Assembly (NCBI GenBank): GCA_961205875.1
Contig: OY540816.1
Span: 9,868,701-9,932,700, forward strand
Direction of reading: 5' to 3'
DNA length: 64,000 nucleotides
DNA from: Sialis fuliginosa
Taxonomy: Eukaryota > Arthropoda > Insecta > Megaloptera > Sialidae
The notes under the pieces were generated by a model, which was given only the letters and a program-made list of their open reading frames with translations, searched no databases and was not told where the DNA came from. The translations under genes were made by a program, and so were the position numbers. Position 1 is the stretch's first letter; each line of letters begins with the position of its first letter. This document shows, one piece after another, positions 1-11,182 of the stretch.

Positions 1-970
1 GTACATTGTGTGTGTATCTCCCAAGACGTTACTAATCTTATATTACCTCACCCTTGTGTGTGCGTAGACTTGCAGAAATTCAGCTATTTTGAATCAGACA
101 TTAAAATGTTTTAGTAGATAGATGCTAAAAATGGCTAACTTCACAAACGAAATTTAAAAAAAATTGATGCAAACTTATAAGGAATTATCATAAAATAAAC
201 TATAGATTTTTAAAGTTTTTCGTTAATCGTTTTGAGCTTTGAATAAAAACTACTCTAGTTAGTTGCATTCGCCCAGTGTTTACCAAAATGTGGTAACAAA
301 TGGGGTACGCAGAGGTTTCGAGGGGTATCTAGCGTAATTGTGTGTTTTGAACAACAAATTCTGCATAAATTAAAACTTTTCAATTTATTTAAAAACAGCT
401 TTGAAATTGCAATATGTAATATATTTTTCAAAAAATTTACTCCCCCCCCCCCCCCTCCCGGACGAGATGTGTGAATATATACAACCAGAATGTATTACAT
501 ATAGGTTTATTAAATAATAAAAAATATATATAAAATATAGATATCTCAGATTTATTTACATCGTGTTGAGAATCCCAGTACACATCATCATTTACAACTA
601 ACATACATGAACAGGTAATTACACCTGGTCACTGTCACTTGCAAGAGTGAAAAGGAGCATTGTTTCCTTATATATCGTGTAGTGTCTTATTCAGTGGTAG
701 TACTAGATATTATTTTTAATATTCTTCTGATTTTTTTTTATAAAAATATATCGAATGTATTTATTATTAATTAATCTAAATATCAATGATACAATATTAC
801 ATTTGTTCGAAATCAGTAGTTCACAAATGTGGGCCGTGTAATTTTAAATTTACGATTTTTTATATAAAATAAAAGTCAAATTTAGAACACTGTATTTTGA
901 TAAACCTAGATTTAAGATCTTTAATACATAAAAAACTACATCGATACAAAATTTACAAGAATACTATGAA
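1..970. other. AT-rich non-coding DNA with a poly-C tract
   Basis: No convincing exon, RNA gene or element with defined ends is visible. A run of C around 441-455 interrupts otherwise A/T-dominated sequence. The open frames are short and low in complexity. Confidence 0.6.
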
Positions 971-1771
971 CATAGACATAGAGAATGGACCACGCATCTG
1001 ACTCGAACACAGAGCCGTGTCAAAAGAAAGAGATAGTAATAGGTTTGGAATATACTTGTCCTTTTTTAAACGGGAGTGTAACTATTTCATTCTTAGTCCC
1101 GAACATTAAAAATAATCATAGATATTATCATATATTAATCTACTGTTGATTAATATATGATATTATTATACTATATGTATATAAAGAGGTTAAAATAATT
1201 AACGTTATAAAAAAAATTTATTTAAAAAAAGAAACAATTATTGATTTCTAAATAATATAAGTTTCGAATTTTTTTAACCAATTTTAATATCTTGTTCTAA
1301 TATCAAAAAAAAATATTTAAAATTTTGTTAAGTAAATCTTGTATGTGCTGTTTGTAAGTGCAATCCACCTCATCATTTTGTAGCAACCTTTTTGATTAAT
1401 ATATATTTAATATTTTTGGTAGCAAAAATGTTATCTTCCCGGAATATCCGTTCATAATTTTGCAAATTTCTATCAGATCAATTGATGTTTTTTTTTTTAA
1501 ATTTCCTGGATGAAATATGAACCATTATAGCATGTTTATTGTTTATATTATTTACTTTTATAATAAAAAACTTATTGCACAAAAATCACAAGATAGATAT
1601 ACAAAAATATATCTGAAATACTACCCTAAACTATAGTAAGCTACCAATCAGGATCTTAGAAAAAGATATAGATATATTCCAAACTACACTGCATCTCTCT
1701 CTCTCAATTTTTGAACAGATGTTACACCATTGTGTTAATACAGAATGTACTGTCCATTCTCTATGTCTATG
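971..1771. mobile_element. hAT-like non-autonomous element (about 800 bp)
   Basis: A perfect 20-bp inverted repeat lies at 971-990 (CATAGACATAGAGAATGGAC) and 1752-1771. Similarity between the arms continues inward imperfectly for about 80 bp; both share a GTTTGGAATAT block. The flanking octamers ACTATGAA (963-970) and AATATGAA (1772-1779) match at 7 of 8 positions, as expected for an aged hAT target duplication. A small hairpin sits inside at 1126-1162. No transposase frame is seen; the 60-residue minus-strand ORF just downstream has no recognisable features. The hAT assignment rests on the 8-bp duplication. Confidence 0.6.
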
Positions 1772-2493
1772 AATATGAAAAAACACTGGTTTAATTTATT
1801 CTAGCTAGATAATACTCGTACTTGTAAATAAAAATAAACTTAAGTACAAATAGACACATAAAATACTTATCTGAAAGTAAGATGACGGAAGAAATATAAA
1901 ATTTTACTGTTTAGTCGATTTTTATAAATCACACATAATTTTTTGCGATAGATGAGTTTACACCTTCGTTCCGCCACTGGACTTACATTAAACGCAGTGT
2001 TATTTTCAATGGCAGTAGCCGAGATGTTTTTACATTCATTTTTGTCCAATGATTCATAGCTTCGTTCTGCTTCATTTATCCAGTATTAGCTCAGTCACAA
2101 AGAGAACTGAGTTAAGTCAGTTCTTCCTCTCACCTTTTCTTCATCGACACCGCGGAATTCTATACTTTATGGTAAATTAAAATTAATTGAATTTACTAAA
2201 TTTGTCGTTAAACACATTTCTACTTTCGAAGTAATTAAAATTTTGGTTCTATTTTTATCCTCAGTTTATGCAGGTCATACACGTAGTAGGTTTTTTTTAT
2301 TGACAACATTCAATAAATAAAATGACGAAAGCATTTACGAGCAGAAAATTATAGCTGTTTTTTTAATATTAAACTAAGTGGTGATATTCTACCTCTTTTA
2401 AACTTTTTTAATGGTAAATAAATACCTATATATTGAAAACAACCGACCCGCCAGCGGCTTCACCCGCATTGTATTCGTTTTAATGGACTTTTA
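1772..2493. other. AT-rich DNA, no gene seen
   Basis: No splice-flanked coding segment is seen. Near 2440-2470 a piece of the dispersed repeat with a CCCGCCAGCGGCTTCACCCG motif is present, truncated on both sides. Confidence 0.5.
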
Positions 2494-2839
2494 TACAGGG
2501 TTTTTCAATAAGAGACATAGAACATTTGAAATGTATTTTGATGTTTATTTTGACATTTTATTTCAGTATTGTTTTCGCAAATTATCATTGAAAGATATAC
2601 AGTCGCACAACGTGTTGAAATTATTAATATTTATTATCAAAAATTTTTATCCGTCGAACTAAGAACACATTTCATCGAATTCTTACAAAATTTTAATTAC
2701 TGATACAGCCGAGCCAGAAAGACATCGCTACTATTAGTGCAAGTGTTAATTTCTTGCCATTCACAAGAATTAAATTTCTTTCAATCACGAACATGGCGAA
2801 TGTTATATGTCTACATTTTGGGTCTACTAAAACACTTCA
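2494..2839 (+). pseudogene. Decayed mariner-family transposase relic with left terminal repeat
   Basis: A TA dinucleotide (2494-2495) is followed by CAGGGTTTTTCAATAAGAGA, a mariner-type terminal repeat. About 80 bp inside, the frame beginning at 2590 reads ERYTVAQRVEIINIYYQKF, which resembles the N-terminal helix-turn-helix of mariner-family transposases. It runs to a stop at about 2702. A second segment in another frame (about 2767-2838) contains SRTWRMLYVYILGL, matching the family's S-x-T-W-R-x-L then LGL pattern. The DDE catalytic region is absent. Frameshifts and stops show that it is dead. It ends where another repeat begins (2840). Confidence 0.7.
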
Positions 2840-2922
2840 TATTTAAAAATGTATAGGGTTTATTGCACTTTTGTCAAAAAGACACGATGTTGCTGTTTTG
2901 TTTTTTCGGTCTAAACACGGCA
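2840..2922. mobile_element. Half copy of a short inverted-repeat MITE (ACACGGCA-ended)
   Basis: This is nearly identical to the right half of the nested element at 7231-7369, including the GACACGATGTTGCTGTTTTG stretch and the ACACGGCA end. The matching left half is missing. A more diverged relative lies near 28835-28906. No coding capacity. Confidence 0.65.
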
Positions 2923-3066
2923 TTATGCCGTAGATTCGCTAATAGAGGTTTAGAGTTTAAAACGCGTGAATCGATAATTCCCAGAAATGAACCAGTGAAT
3001 TGATCTTCAAAACCGTGCGATTTGACATTACTAAACTTTTTATTGAAACTTCTGGTTTATTCCAAT

Positions 3067-3393
3067 CAGGGCCGGCCGAACGGCCAGGCGACCCAGGCCA
3101 CAGCCTGGGGCGCCAATTTCGTGGGGGCGCCAATTGTGTTAAACTTATTTTCTATGTTCTGTTTTAGGGCACCAAATTTAAGCTGTATATATTTTTTGGA
3201 TAATAGTTTTGATTTTTTCTGCAAAATAATTCATTTTACTTAATAAAATGCTTAATATCAAAAATAAATTATTTATTACAATTTTTTTTACAAAAATTGT
3301 AACAATTCCGGTTAGTGTAGCTAGTGGGGAAAGAAGTTTTAGTAAATTAAAAAAATCTCGCCTGGGGCGCCAGAATCGCAAAGGCCGGCTCTG
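3067..3393. mobile_element. hAT non-autonomous element, TSD ATTCCAAT
   Basis: The element begins CAGGGCCGGCC and ends GGCCGGCTCTG, an imperfect inverted repeat. The 8-bp direct repeat ATTCCAAT flanks it exactly at 3059-3066 and 3394-3401. GGGGCGCCA-type boxes lie just inside both ends. The ORFs across it (73 and 78 residues on opposite strands) are chance openings and no transposase motif is present. A diverged relative lies at 30219-30675. Confidence 0.85.
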
Positions 3394-3401
3394 ATTCCAA
3401 T

Positions 3402-4069
3402 AAACCACTAACACTTGAACATGTTATTGGTAAGATACAGCCAGAATAGTGTGAAAAATTAGCCAATAGTTGGGTTCGTCTCTTTAATGATATTGTATTC
3501 CACATTTAATGCCAAATTGAAAATTTTAAAACTGGTTTTACTTAATTGAAACACCCATTATAACTTATAAAATCGAAAATACCATTTGTACTGGAACAAT
3601 TTTTTACCCCTATTTTGCCTGAAATTCACCTTTATATTATAAGTAATTATGCAGGAAAACGAATTATTATTAAAAACATATTTACCCACTTCCCCTTAGG
3701 AATTCAATTACGGATAATTACTTCTTAGAGTTCTTAGAGGGGTGCTTGGGTCATAAAAACAAGACACCCATAGAATTGTATATTTCAAAATCCACGGGCT
3801 TATGCTGTGCGTTGATGAGTCAGTGAGTGAATGAGGACAAACCCTTGAGAACAATTTATTACTTCTATTTAGGTTAAAACTTAACTTTAAACTGTTTAAA
3901 CTACAAAATTTACTTACATTGTCGATTTTTTTTGTGTTGGATTTTGGTGTACCTACCTAGAATTTTTTGAAAACTCTTATGGTTAAAAAAAATTAACTGG
4001 TGATGGGTAAAATATTTGACAGCTTGGAGAAAATCACTTGAAATTACCCGCATTATATTATATTCGTAT
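3402..4069. other. Non-coding DNA with a truncated lepidopteran-type repeat tail
   Basis: Around 3700-3850 there is a GGGTGCTTGGGTCATAAAAA segment ending in GATGAGTCAGTGAGTGAATG. It is the counterpart of the tail of the repeat at 24283-24780. Nothing else is recognisable. Confidence 0.5.
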
Positions 4070-4460
4070 TTAAGGGGGAACATAGTAGTAGACGGCGGAA
4101 AAAATAAGTGAATTTTGGGAATTGTTGATGATAGTCCAGGCTGTCTAGGCTAAAAAGTACCTAAAATAGGAATTTTTAGGTACAGCTTTGCTATTTACAG
4201 GATTTGTTATAAATGTGGTTTAGAATAATACGCTAAGTTTGCTTCGATTTATATTGTCCGCATCAGAGGTAAACCTTGGTTCAAAAGAAAAACTTAGCGT
4301 ATTATTCTAAACCATATTTATAACAAATCCTGTAAATAGCAAAGCTGTACCTAAAAATTCCTATTTTAGGTACTTTTTAGCCTAGACAGCCTGGACTATC
4401 ATCAACAATTCCCGAAATTCACTTATTTTTTCCGCCGTCTACTCATATGTTCCCCCTTAA
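4070..4460. mobile_element. Foldback piggyBac-like MITE with TTAA ends
   Basis: TTAA (4070-4073) then GGGGGAACATA... is mirrored by ...TATGTTCCCCC then TTAA (4457-4460). The arms are about 165 bp and almost perfectly complementary, leaving a loop of roughly 50 bp (about 4240-4285). TTAA duplication is the hallmark of piggyBac-type insertion, although the G-run terminus is unusual for that superfamily. A diverged piece of the right arm lies at 61226-61365, just after the candidate terminal exon. No ORF. Confidence 0.75.
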
Positions 4461-4503
4461 TATATGTATATTGATATCGTATGTATAGAACATACATATA
4501 GTA

Positions 4504-5006
4504 AGGTCAACTGGGGTAAAAGTGAAACAAAGTACAAATCTTTCATGTTTTTTACAGTTAACGATACAAATTCATACTTTAATTTTTTCTACTAGATGCG
4601 CTTATGAATAACCATTTTAAATACTTACGTCATTTGAACTGTACGATACAACACGGACTTTAAAAATGAAAAAAAGTGTGATACATTTTTAACCTCTTAT
4701 TTGGGAAAAAGTGAAACATGCCTCTAATGGAAAATATTTCTCGAAATTGTAACTTTAATTAATTAATATCTGAGCTATGCAGAAAGTTATGTGCAAAGAA
4801 TTAAAATTTAATTCACACGTTTTGACATCGACTAACAGAGAAATCTGTAGGAGTGACACATCACTTATTAGGCGATTCATATTTTCAGGTAGCTTTAACA
4901 AACCTTAGTTTTTATAATTCTCCTATAAACAAATTAGTTTTTAGTTGCAAGCTTGTTTCACTTTTACCCCATTTTTTTGATGTTGCATATTTACCCCGCT
5001 CGACCC
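4504..5006. mobile_element. TA-flanked MITE, AAGTGAAAC family, copy 1
   Basis: TA (4502-4503) then AGGTCAACTGGGGTAAAAGT; the right end, read inward on the other strand, begins GGGTCGAGCGGGGTAAAT and is followed by TA (5007-5008). The motif GGGGTAAAAGTGAAAC and shorter AAGTGAAAC words recur inside (about 4512, 4707 and, inverted, 4956). A second copy lies at 33481-33985. The target-site TA suggests Tc1/mariner/pogo-type mobilisation. The 78-residue ORF across its right end is incidental. Confidence 0.7.
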
Positions 5007-5008
5007 TA

Positions 5009-6138
5009 TATCTTTTACGATTGGGTAACAACAAAACAAATAAAACGTATTATTTCCTCGTAGTAATCAGTAAACATACAAACACATAAAAATACTAAAC
5101 TAATTATTTCAGAGTTAATGTAGGCATTCTCTCTTACAGACAGATGTGTGTGCATCAAATGAGATTGTGAAGACTTAATACATCTTTAATTATGGTTATT
5201 ACTTAACCACGATGTAAATCAAATCTGGAGCGCATATTGAAAAAGGGGGAATCATTTCTGTTTAATGACTTTATTGGATTCATAACATCAGAATGAATAT
5301 TTAAAGTTTTTACTGCCGTTCCTGTCGCCGCTAGGTGAAGGTTTCAGAATAGTATGATTGATATTTTTATAATAATATATGATACATGTGTGTCTATCAA
5401 AAAGCAAATACAAACTTGATTAAGAAGGGAATTACTTATATGTATTTTAAATTAAATTTGTATTTACAGCTATACTATACTATATGTATCTACTACTAGC
5501 TTCTGTTTGTACATCAGTATATTCGTTAGTATTCGTTAATTGAGATTGTTTCCACTATAGTTTCGTCGTTCAGTCGAAGTCACTAATTGTCCAAAAAACT
5601 AAGTTTTGCATAAAATTGATACTTATAATTCATTTATTGATCGTTTTGATTAATTTTTTAAATCGGTTTAGTTACATTTATTATTGTTTTGGCAACAACA
5701 TGGTACAGAAAAAGAAATAGAAAAAATGGACTTACTAACTGAGTGACGTCAATATCATCCTTGAGTTATTATCCCTTCTTTTGAAAGAAAATGTTTTGGT
5801 TCATCAAATTTTCAATAAAACCTATAGCCTGTTTAATGTTTATGTCTCGATACATTCTAATTTATTTATGATCTTCTTCTTCTTCTTCATGGGTTTTATG
5901 TCAAGTGGATTTAATTATGATCTAAAGTTTGTAAAGTTAAGTATGATCTAAAACAAGTTAAAATTAAAATAAAGTTTAAACTTATTTTATTGGAAAAATT
6001 ATTTTAATCATTCACAACTCCTGTAAACAACAGTAGACCAAAATCGACCAGAACTTATACTGGTTTCAGTAAAAATATACATTAACATGTAGGAAACTAA
6101 AAAAATCAATAATAAATTCATGTTTATTAATCAAAAAT
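5009..6138. other. AT-rich DNA, no gene seen
   Basis: A short CTT microsatellite lies near 5874-5888. No exon, RNA gene or bounded element is apparent. Confidence 0.5.
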
Positions 6139-6645
6139 CGATTTTAAAAAGAACAGCTCGATATGCGTTCCACATGACGAAACATGTGTACGTGTCCAAC
6201 TTGACGCACACGTGATCGACGCAGACTCCATCATCTTATACGTGTGTGTGTATATATGTAAAACAAAAGAATCGAAAGCGCATCCCGGCAGCAAGAGACG
6301 CGGCGGAATAGATGTATGTATATCTACGCTAGTGTGAGATGCGCGAACAAAAACCAATATAATTTTCAATTAGTCGGGCAGCTACCTGCGTTACGCTGAT
6401 GAGGCTGGACAGAGAGAGAGGCGAAGTGGTGTCCGTCCGTTTGCATGCTTCATTAAAACACAATCAGCCCGGCAATGAACACCGAGAACTAATTTGTTTA
6501 TGTGTGGCTAACGGCCGCTCAAACGAAACGCGGCGATTTCTGTTGTTTATTACTGATACAGTATATGTGTACCTATCTGATGTATTGTTTCTTCAGCGTT
6601 GGAGCTACTGTGTTCATAAAAAGACGTACAAGACAAGGCCGTAAT
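6139..6645. promoter_or_regulatory. CpG-richer single-copy island, candidate cis-regulatory DNA
   Basis: This 500-bp block is much richer in G, C and CpG than its surroundings and is not repeated elsewhere in the window. It contains CACGTGATC and ACACGTGATC-type E-box words, GTTTGCATGC, a CTTCATTAAAACAC homeodomain-type word and GGCCGCTC. Two ORFs of about 80 residues on opposite strands cover it, but neither has recognisable domains or splice context. The regulatory role is inferred from composition only; an untranslated exon or a decayed gene is also possible. Confidence 0.3.
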
Positions 6646-6795
6646 CTTAATTTATAATAAAACGGCCAAGTGCGTGTTGGGCACTCAGTTGATAGGGTTA
6701 CGTTACGTAGTCATTCTCACTAAGATTTGTAAAGAAGAGTTATTCCAAAATGTTTCATAAACTATTTTTGTTCGTTATAATTTTCATTGAAAGAA

Positions 6796-7433
6796 GGGGA
6801 AATGTTTATACCTTGGGACATTTTTTACTTTTTTAATTATTGCACTGATATCTTTCGTTCGAATACAATAATCTTTTAGCCCTGTAGAGATTACAATTGT
6901 ATGCACCTGTTACCAGACAATCATTTTGTTATCACCAAAGCGTACACCACTATTCATTGTTTAATAAGTAGATGATTTTTGTCCCAAGGTACAACCTACG
7001 GTTTTCTTGCATATATTGCTTGCTTAAATAATGCTGTGTCAGTACTACATCAGATAATGTCAGTAATAATGCTTAGCTTGTTTGTATACGATCTGGAAGT
7101 TGCAGCAAAATTTTACTTTCAAGGTACAACAACTATAATCTGACACTTAAAGCTTCGAACAATGACTGAAACTAAAATAACTTGGTGAGCAAACAAGGGA
7201 CAGGGTTGCCAATATAACATGTAATTCTGATACGGTGTTCACACCAAAGAAAACAAAACAGCAACACGGTATTTGAAAACACGTCGTATTTAAAAATGCA
7301 TAGGCTTTATTGCACTTTTGTCAAAAAGACACGATGTTGCTGTTTTGTTTTTTCGGTCTGAACACGGCATGAGAGTTACAGCTGCAGTGGTTGGATTTCT
7401 AGAGCAATTGTCCCAAGGTATAAGCCTTTCCCC
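6796..7433. mobile_element. TA-flanked MITE, TTGTCCCAAGG family, internally shortened copy
   Basis: The left end GGGGAAATG and right end GCCTTTCCCC (then TA) match the element at 59513-60415. The copy lacks the central part of that element and instead carries a 139-bp insertion. The motif CCTTGGGACA / TGTCCCAAGG occurs near both ends and once inside. The homologue at 22910-23300 reads straight across the insertion point, confirming the boundaries. The left TA has decayed to AA. Confidence 0.75.
7231..7369. mobile_element. 139-bp inverted-repeat MITE nested inside another MITE
   Basis: Imperfect terminal inverted repeats of about 40 bp begin TACGGTGTTCA at the left and TGCCGTGTTCA reading in from the right. 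Both share AACAAAACAGCAACA. TGA flanks the element at 7228-7230 and 7370-7372. The uninterrupted version of the target, ATTCTGAGAGTTACAG, is present at 60332-60347. A 3-bp duplication would fit PIF/Harbinger-type mobilisation, but that is inferred. Confidence 0.75.
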
Positions 7434-8100
7434 TACTAATTAAAAACTACAATCTGAAATTTTCTCAGATTTTTTATGATAACCACATTGAAAAGCAAAT
7501 ATATCGTGACTGAAGGATTAAAATCAAAGGTCCTAAAACATTTTTTGTTGAATTTTAGGAAACCTATCTAAAGACAGCCCACTCAATGGGATAAGTGAAT
7601 ACATCCGTATACCAAATTTCATCTTAATCACTATAAAATTTATAAAAACAGAGTTATAAGAATTCGTAGATTTCTACGAGACCCTAAAAACGTTGATGCG
7701 TATGTATGTGATCTGATCAGACCTAAACCACTGGACGTATCAAATCCATATTCACACCATATGTTCGTTTGGTGCTCCGTAAAATTTATAGATTTTTTTG
7801 GACTCGGTAGGTGGTGCTGGGGTCGAGAATGTGTATTTATGGTTCGATTTGGCTCGTATTCAGAATATATGTTAATTACTTGGAATTAAATATTTTTACA
7901 AAAAATGGACCCGGTAGGTGGCGCTAGAGTCGAGATATTTACGAAAATGTGTATTTATGGTTTGATTTTTAAACAAATTATTTTTGGGCAGAATAACGTT
8001 ACCCGGGTCAGCTAAAACAACAGTTACAACCCTTTATAAGTGACAGAGGGTAAAATATGAATTCCCGCGTGAAGCCGGGACGGGTTCGCTAATTTAAACT

Positions 8101-8765
8101 TATTGTTATTTAGAATAAACAATAAATTTCGCTAAACCCTGGCTAACAATATATAAAACACATTTTATAATCTGTATGATTTAAAATAAAAAAATTAAAA
8201 TATCATATCATATAAAAGGGTTGCATAAAAAATTGAGCGGTCCCAAAAAGTAAATCAAATTTTGTTAAAATATGCAAAAATATGCAAATTTGCAATGTAT
8301 TATAAATACATATATTGATTACTTTAGAAACAAACCTTGCACTAGGGGCCACTAAGAATTTGAAAAATGTCCAAAATTGATTTCGAAAACAGAAATAAAC
8401 TTCGTCAAAAATAGTCATACAACGATACAAAAAAAATAACGAAAAAAGTCTGATTCACAAAAGTTTTTTTATAAAATTTTGGCAAAAAATTGTAACAAGC
8501 CTGCGAAAGCTCTCAAAAAAATTTGAATATTTTTTGCTATTATTTTGACGATAGCAAAAAAATTAGGTCAGCGAGCTTTTTTATTGACAAATTCGTTTTC
8601 AGCGCCCAAAAATACGTTGTATTTAAAATCTCTCGTATATTATCTCGACAATATCGTCTCGGTCTCGTCTCGTCCGAATTTCAAGCAATCTTGTTCCGAA
8701 ACCAACCTCAGTTCAGCAAGTAGCTCTATGTCGGGTAGAAACAATATAAAATTATTTATTTATAT
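8101..8765. other. AT-rich DNA, no gene seen
   Basis: ORFs of 66 to 77 residues here are overlapping chance frames. Near 8640-8680 lies a CTCGGTCTCGTCTCGTCC segment related to the CGAGACGAG-type repeats at 35729 and 47007. Confidence 0.5.
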
Positions 8766-9044
8766 CATAGGTGTCTAACCTTTTGAACCTCTGGGGCCGC
8801 ATAGCAAAAATTTTATTTAATTTAGTTTACTGAGAGCCGCAGCTTACAATATAAAACTGAGAACCTTTTTTTTTTATTCGCTTCAATTTCAATTCATAAT
8901 TAATATTATAAATATAAATAAATAATAACTAGAGATAGATTAGGAGTCGTAGGTACTTAATTATCATAAATTTTTATTTTTTTAATTATGCTCGCGGGCC
9001 GCATCAAGGGTCCTCGAGGACAAACCGCGGGTTGGACAAGCTTG
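8766..9044. mobile_element. hAT non-autonomous element, TSD ATTTATAT
   Basis: The element begins CATAGGTGTCTAACC and ends GGTTGGACAAGCTTG. ATTTATAT is duplicated exactly at 8758-8765 and 9045-9052. Internal GGGCCGCA boxes lie near both ends. A second copy with its own perfect duplication is at 37572-37883. No coding frame. Confidence 0.85.
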
Positions 9045-9052
9045 ATTTATAT

Positions 9053-11182
9053 CATAAGATTTCTGAATATATTTAATGTTTCTAAATTTTCATACACTAT
9101 TAAACGCTTCACATACTACAAATGAGATTCGATTGTTTACAGTACATGTATACTTTTATTGCATTTCACTAAATCATTGAATCGATTCCTTCAAAACCAG
9201 TCGTCTGTAAAATTATATGTATATCAAAATAAATCGATTACTGTACTTGGTGCTGAACACCTGATCGCTTTTTACTCTTACATCTGTAGCATAATAGTGA
9301 ACTTATTCTTGTAGACTGCTATAATATTTTTGAATACTGGGTAAATTATTATTATTTTTAATTATTAAAAACAAGTTGTGTTTTTCTTCAAAATCATTTT
9401 TATTCTATTAAAACAGTTTTTATACCATTTGTTTCTAAAATTATTTATTCAAATAATACGGTTGTTAATAACTATGTAATTTCTATTTTATAAACAAAAA
9501 CATTAATATAGATATGGATATGATAATAAAATTGAAATTGATAAGGGCTAGTCGAAGTATTTAGAAGTATGTACAAAAACAGACGACCATGGGCAGTGGC
9601 GCGTTATGATAGTCGAAGACCTCAGACAAAATAAGTTTTCACCCCCCTTTTTATTTTTTTCTGAAAAGTAATCGAAATTTTAAAAATATTTTTTTAATGT
9701 GAAAACTGTCCCCACATAATACGTGATAACCTTTTTTGCTCTTCGAATAATTCTCATGGTCATACGATTCAAAAACGCTAAAAAGGTATCGTCATCAAAA
9801 GTTATTTCAAAAGATAAAAAGAAGGTCTTCGCTCATTTTTTCTGGCCAGATCGAGGTACCCTTCCACCCCTGGCCATGCGGATATTAATGAGAAGTCACC
9901 GCGAGTAGAAATATAATTTACCAAAATTTTGTATTTCTGTAAAATTATGTACAAACCGTGCCAGACAGGGGTTATTTTAGTGTGTAGTTGTAGCTTGTTT
10001 CTGCAGTTCCAAAAATTAAAACTGCAGTTGTAAAAGCTCATTTATGTTGTTAAAAAATTGCAAGTAGAATAAAAAAGTGTAGAGCAAAAAAGCAAAAAAG
10101 GTATTGGCAGTTGAAAATTTTTCTTAAAATAACCCCTGGAGCAAGAATTTAAATAGAACCTACCCCTCTTATCCCATGTATCAAGCCACCCATGCAGTAC
10201 ATCTGAACTTGCTATGATTCACCCATCAGCAACCTCCTATTCCATCTTGTGAAATAACCCTAAAAAAAACTGCACAAATATGTAATAAATAAATATCACT
10301 GAACTCACGAAATAAGAGCAGTCCAGCCGACAACAACTGCATCTACTCCATCATCAAAAATAAAAATTATTGGATATCTTAATATTTGTTTAACTAATAT
10401 CAGATTCTTTATTGTAAGTTACAAGTATCAAAATTTGGTTTCTTATTTGTTTCCTGGAATATGAATATTTAAATGTCTTAATTATGCATGCTCTCAAAAC
10501 TGTGACATATTATCTAGCAATGTCTAGTTGATAATCCTAACGCATAGTTCATTCATACATTTTTTTTGTATCGCTTGTGGTTTCTGGCAAGTTTAAGAAG
10601 TTATGCATGTACGATTTTTGAGATTAACTCGTTTTTTCTGGCGGTTTTTTTTCTGCCGCAAACAATCGCTTTGCGGTGAACCTTTTGTGTTTATTTTAAT
10701 GTAGAACTAGAGTCATTTATGTTAAACTGTTCTCGTTGGAAAGGACACAAAAAGAACAAATATCTGCAGAATATTGACATCACTTTACTTTTCATTTAAA
10801 GATTGGCGAAGGTGTGCACAATTAGACATTACAAATAAAACTCGTTAAGTCAAATATCCTTAACGATACGTGTTTGTTAGTGGAAGAATAATTAAATGTT
10901 TGTTTGAAAGATATAATTGGGTAAGGCTGCGCACTAGACAAGACGATATTTAGGTGTGTCTCGTTTTGTATCGAATTATTCAACAATGTCTTCTCGATCG
11001 TTTTTTGAATTCATCTCGTCTCATTACAAATTATACTGGTCTTAATTTACACGAGGGTGTAATAATTTTAATATCGTGTGATTTTTATTATAAAAATAAA
11101 TATGATTCCTGTTTTAATTCTAATATAAAAACAAAAATATATTTTTGAATATAGACTTTCGAGTTGTTCAATTGTATAATCT
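9053..11182. other. AT-rich DNA with fragments of dispersed repeats, no gene seen
   Basis: A CACCCATCAGCAACCTCC fragment near 10220 is shared, inverted, with about 40008-40026. Around 10931-11010 there is another TCTCGTTTTG/CATCTCGTCTC segment. ORFs of 61 to 79 residues show no domain features. Confidence 0.45.

Larger units (their letters stand above)
6660..8100. repeat. Composite lepidopteran-type dispersed repeat, interrupted by nested MITEs
   Basis: It starts ACGGCCAAGTGCGTGTTGGG and includes a CTACGAGACCCTAAAAA segment near 7674-7690; both are signatures of a very common moth and butterfly repeat. It then runs into sequence with two GGTAGGTGG-type boxes and a CGTGAAGCCGGGACGGGTTC end. 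An uninterrupted homologue of its first part lies at 22910-23300. The segment is split by the TA-flanked element 6796-7433. No protein-coding frame survives. Confidence 0.55.

Noticed and set aside
2411..2662. 83-residue plus-strand ORF
   Set aside because: It overlaps the mariner relic in the wrong frame; the transposase-like residues are in another frame.
5326..5600. Possible microRNA hairpins in AT-rich DNA
   Set aside because: No stem of suitable length and no seed of a conserved insect microRNA was recognised here or elsewhere. The good hairpins in the window belong to MITEs.
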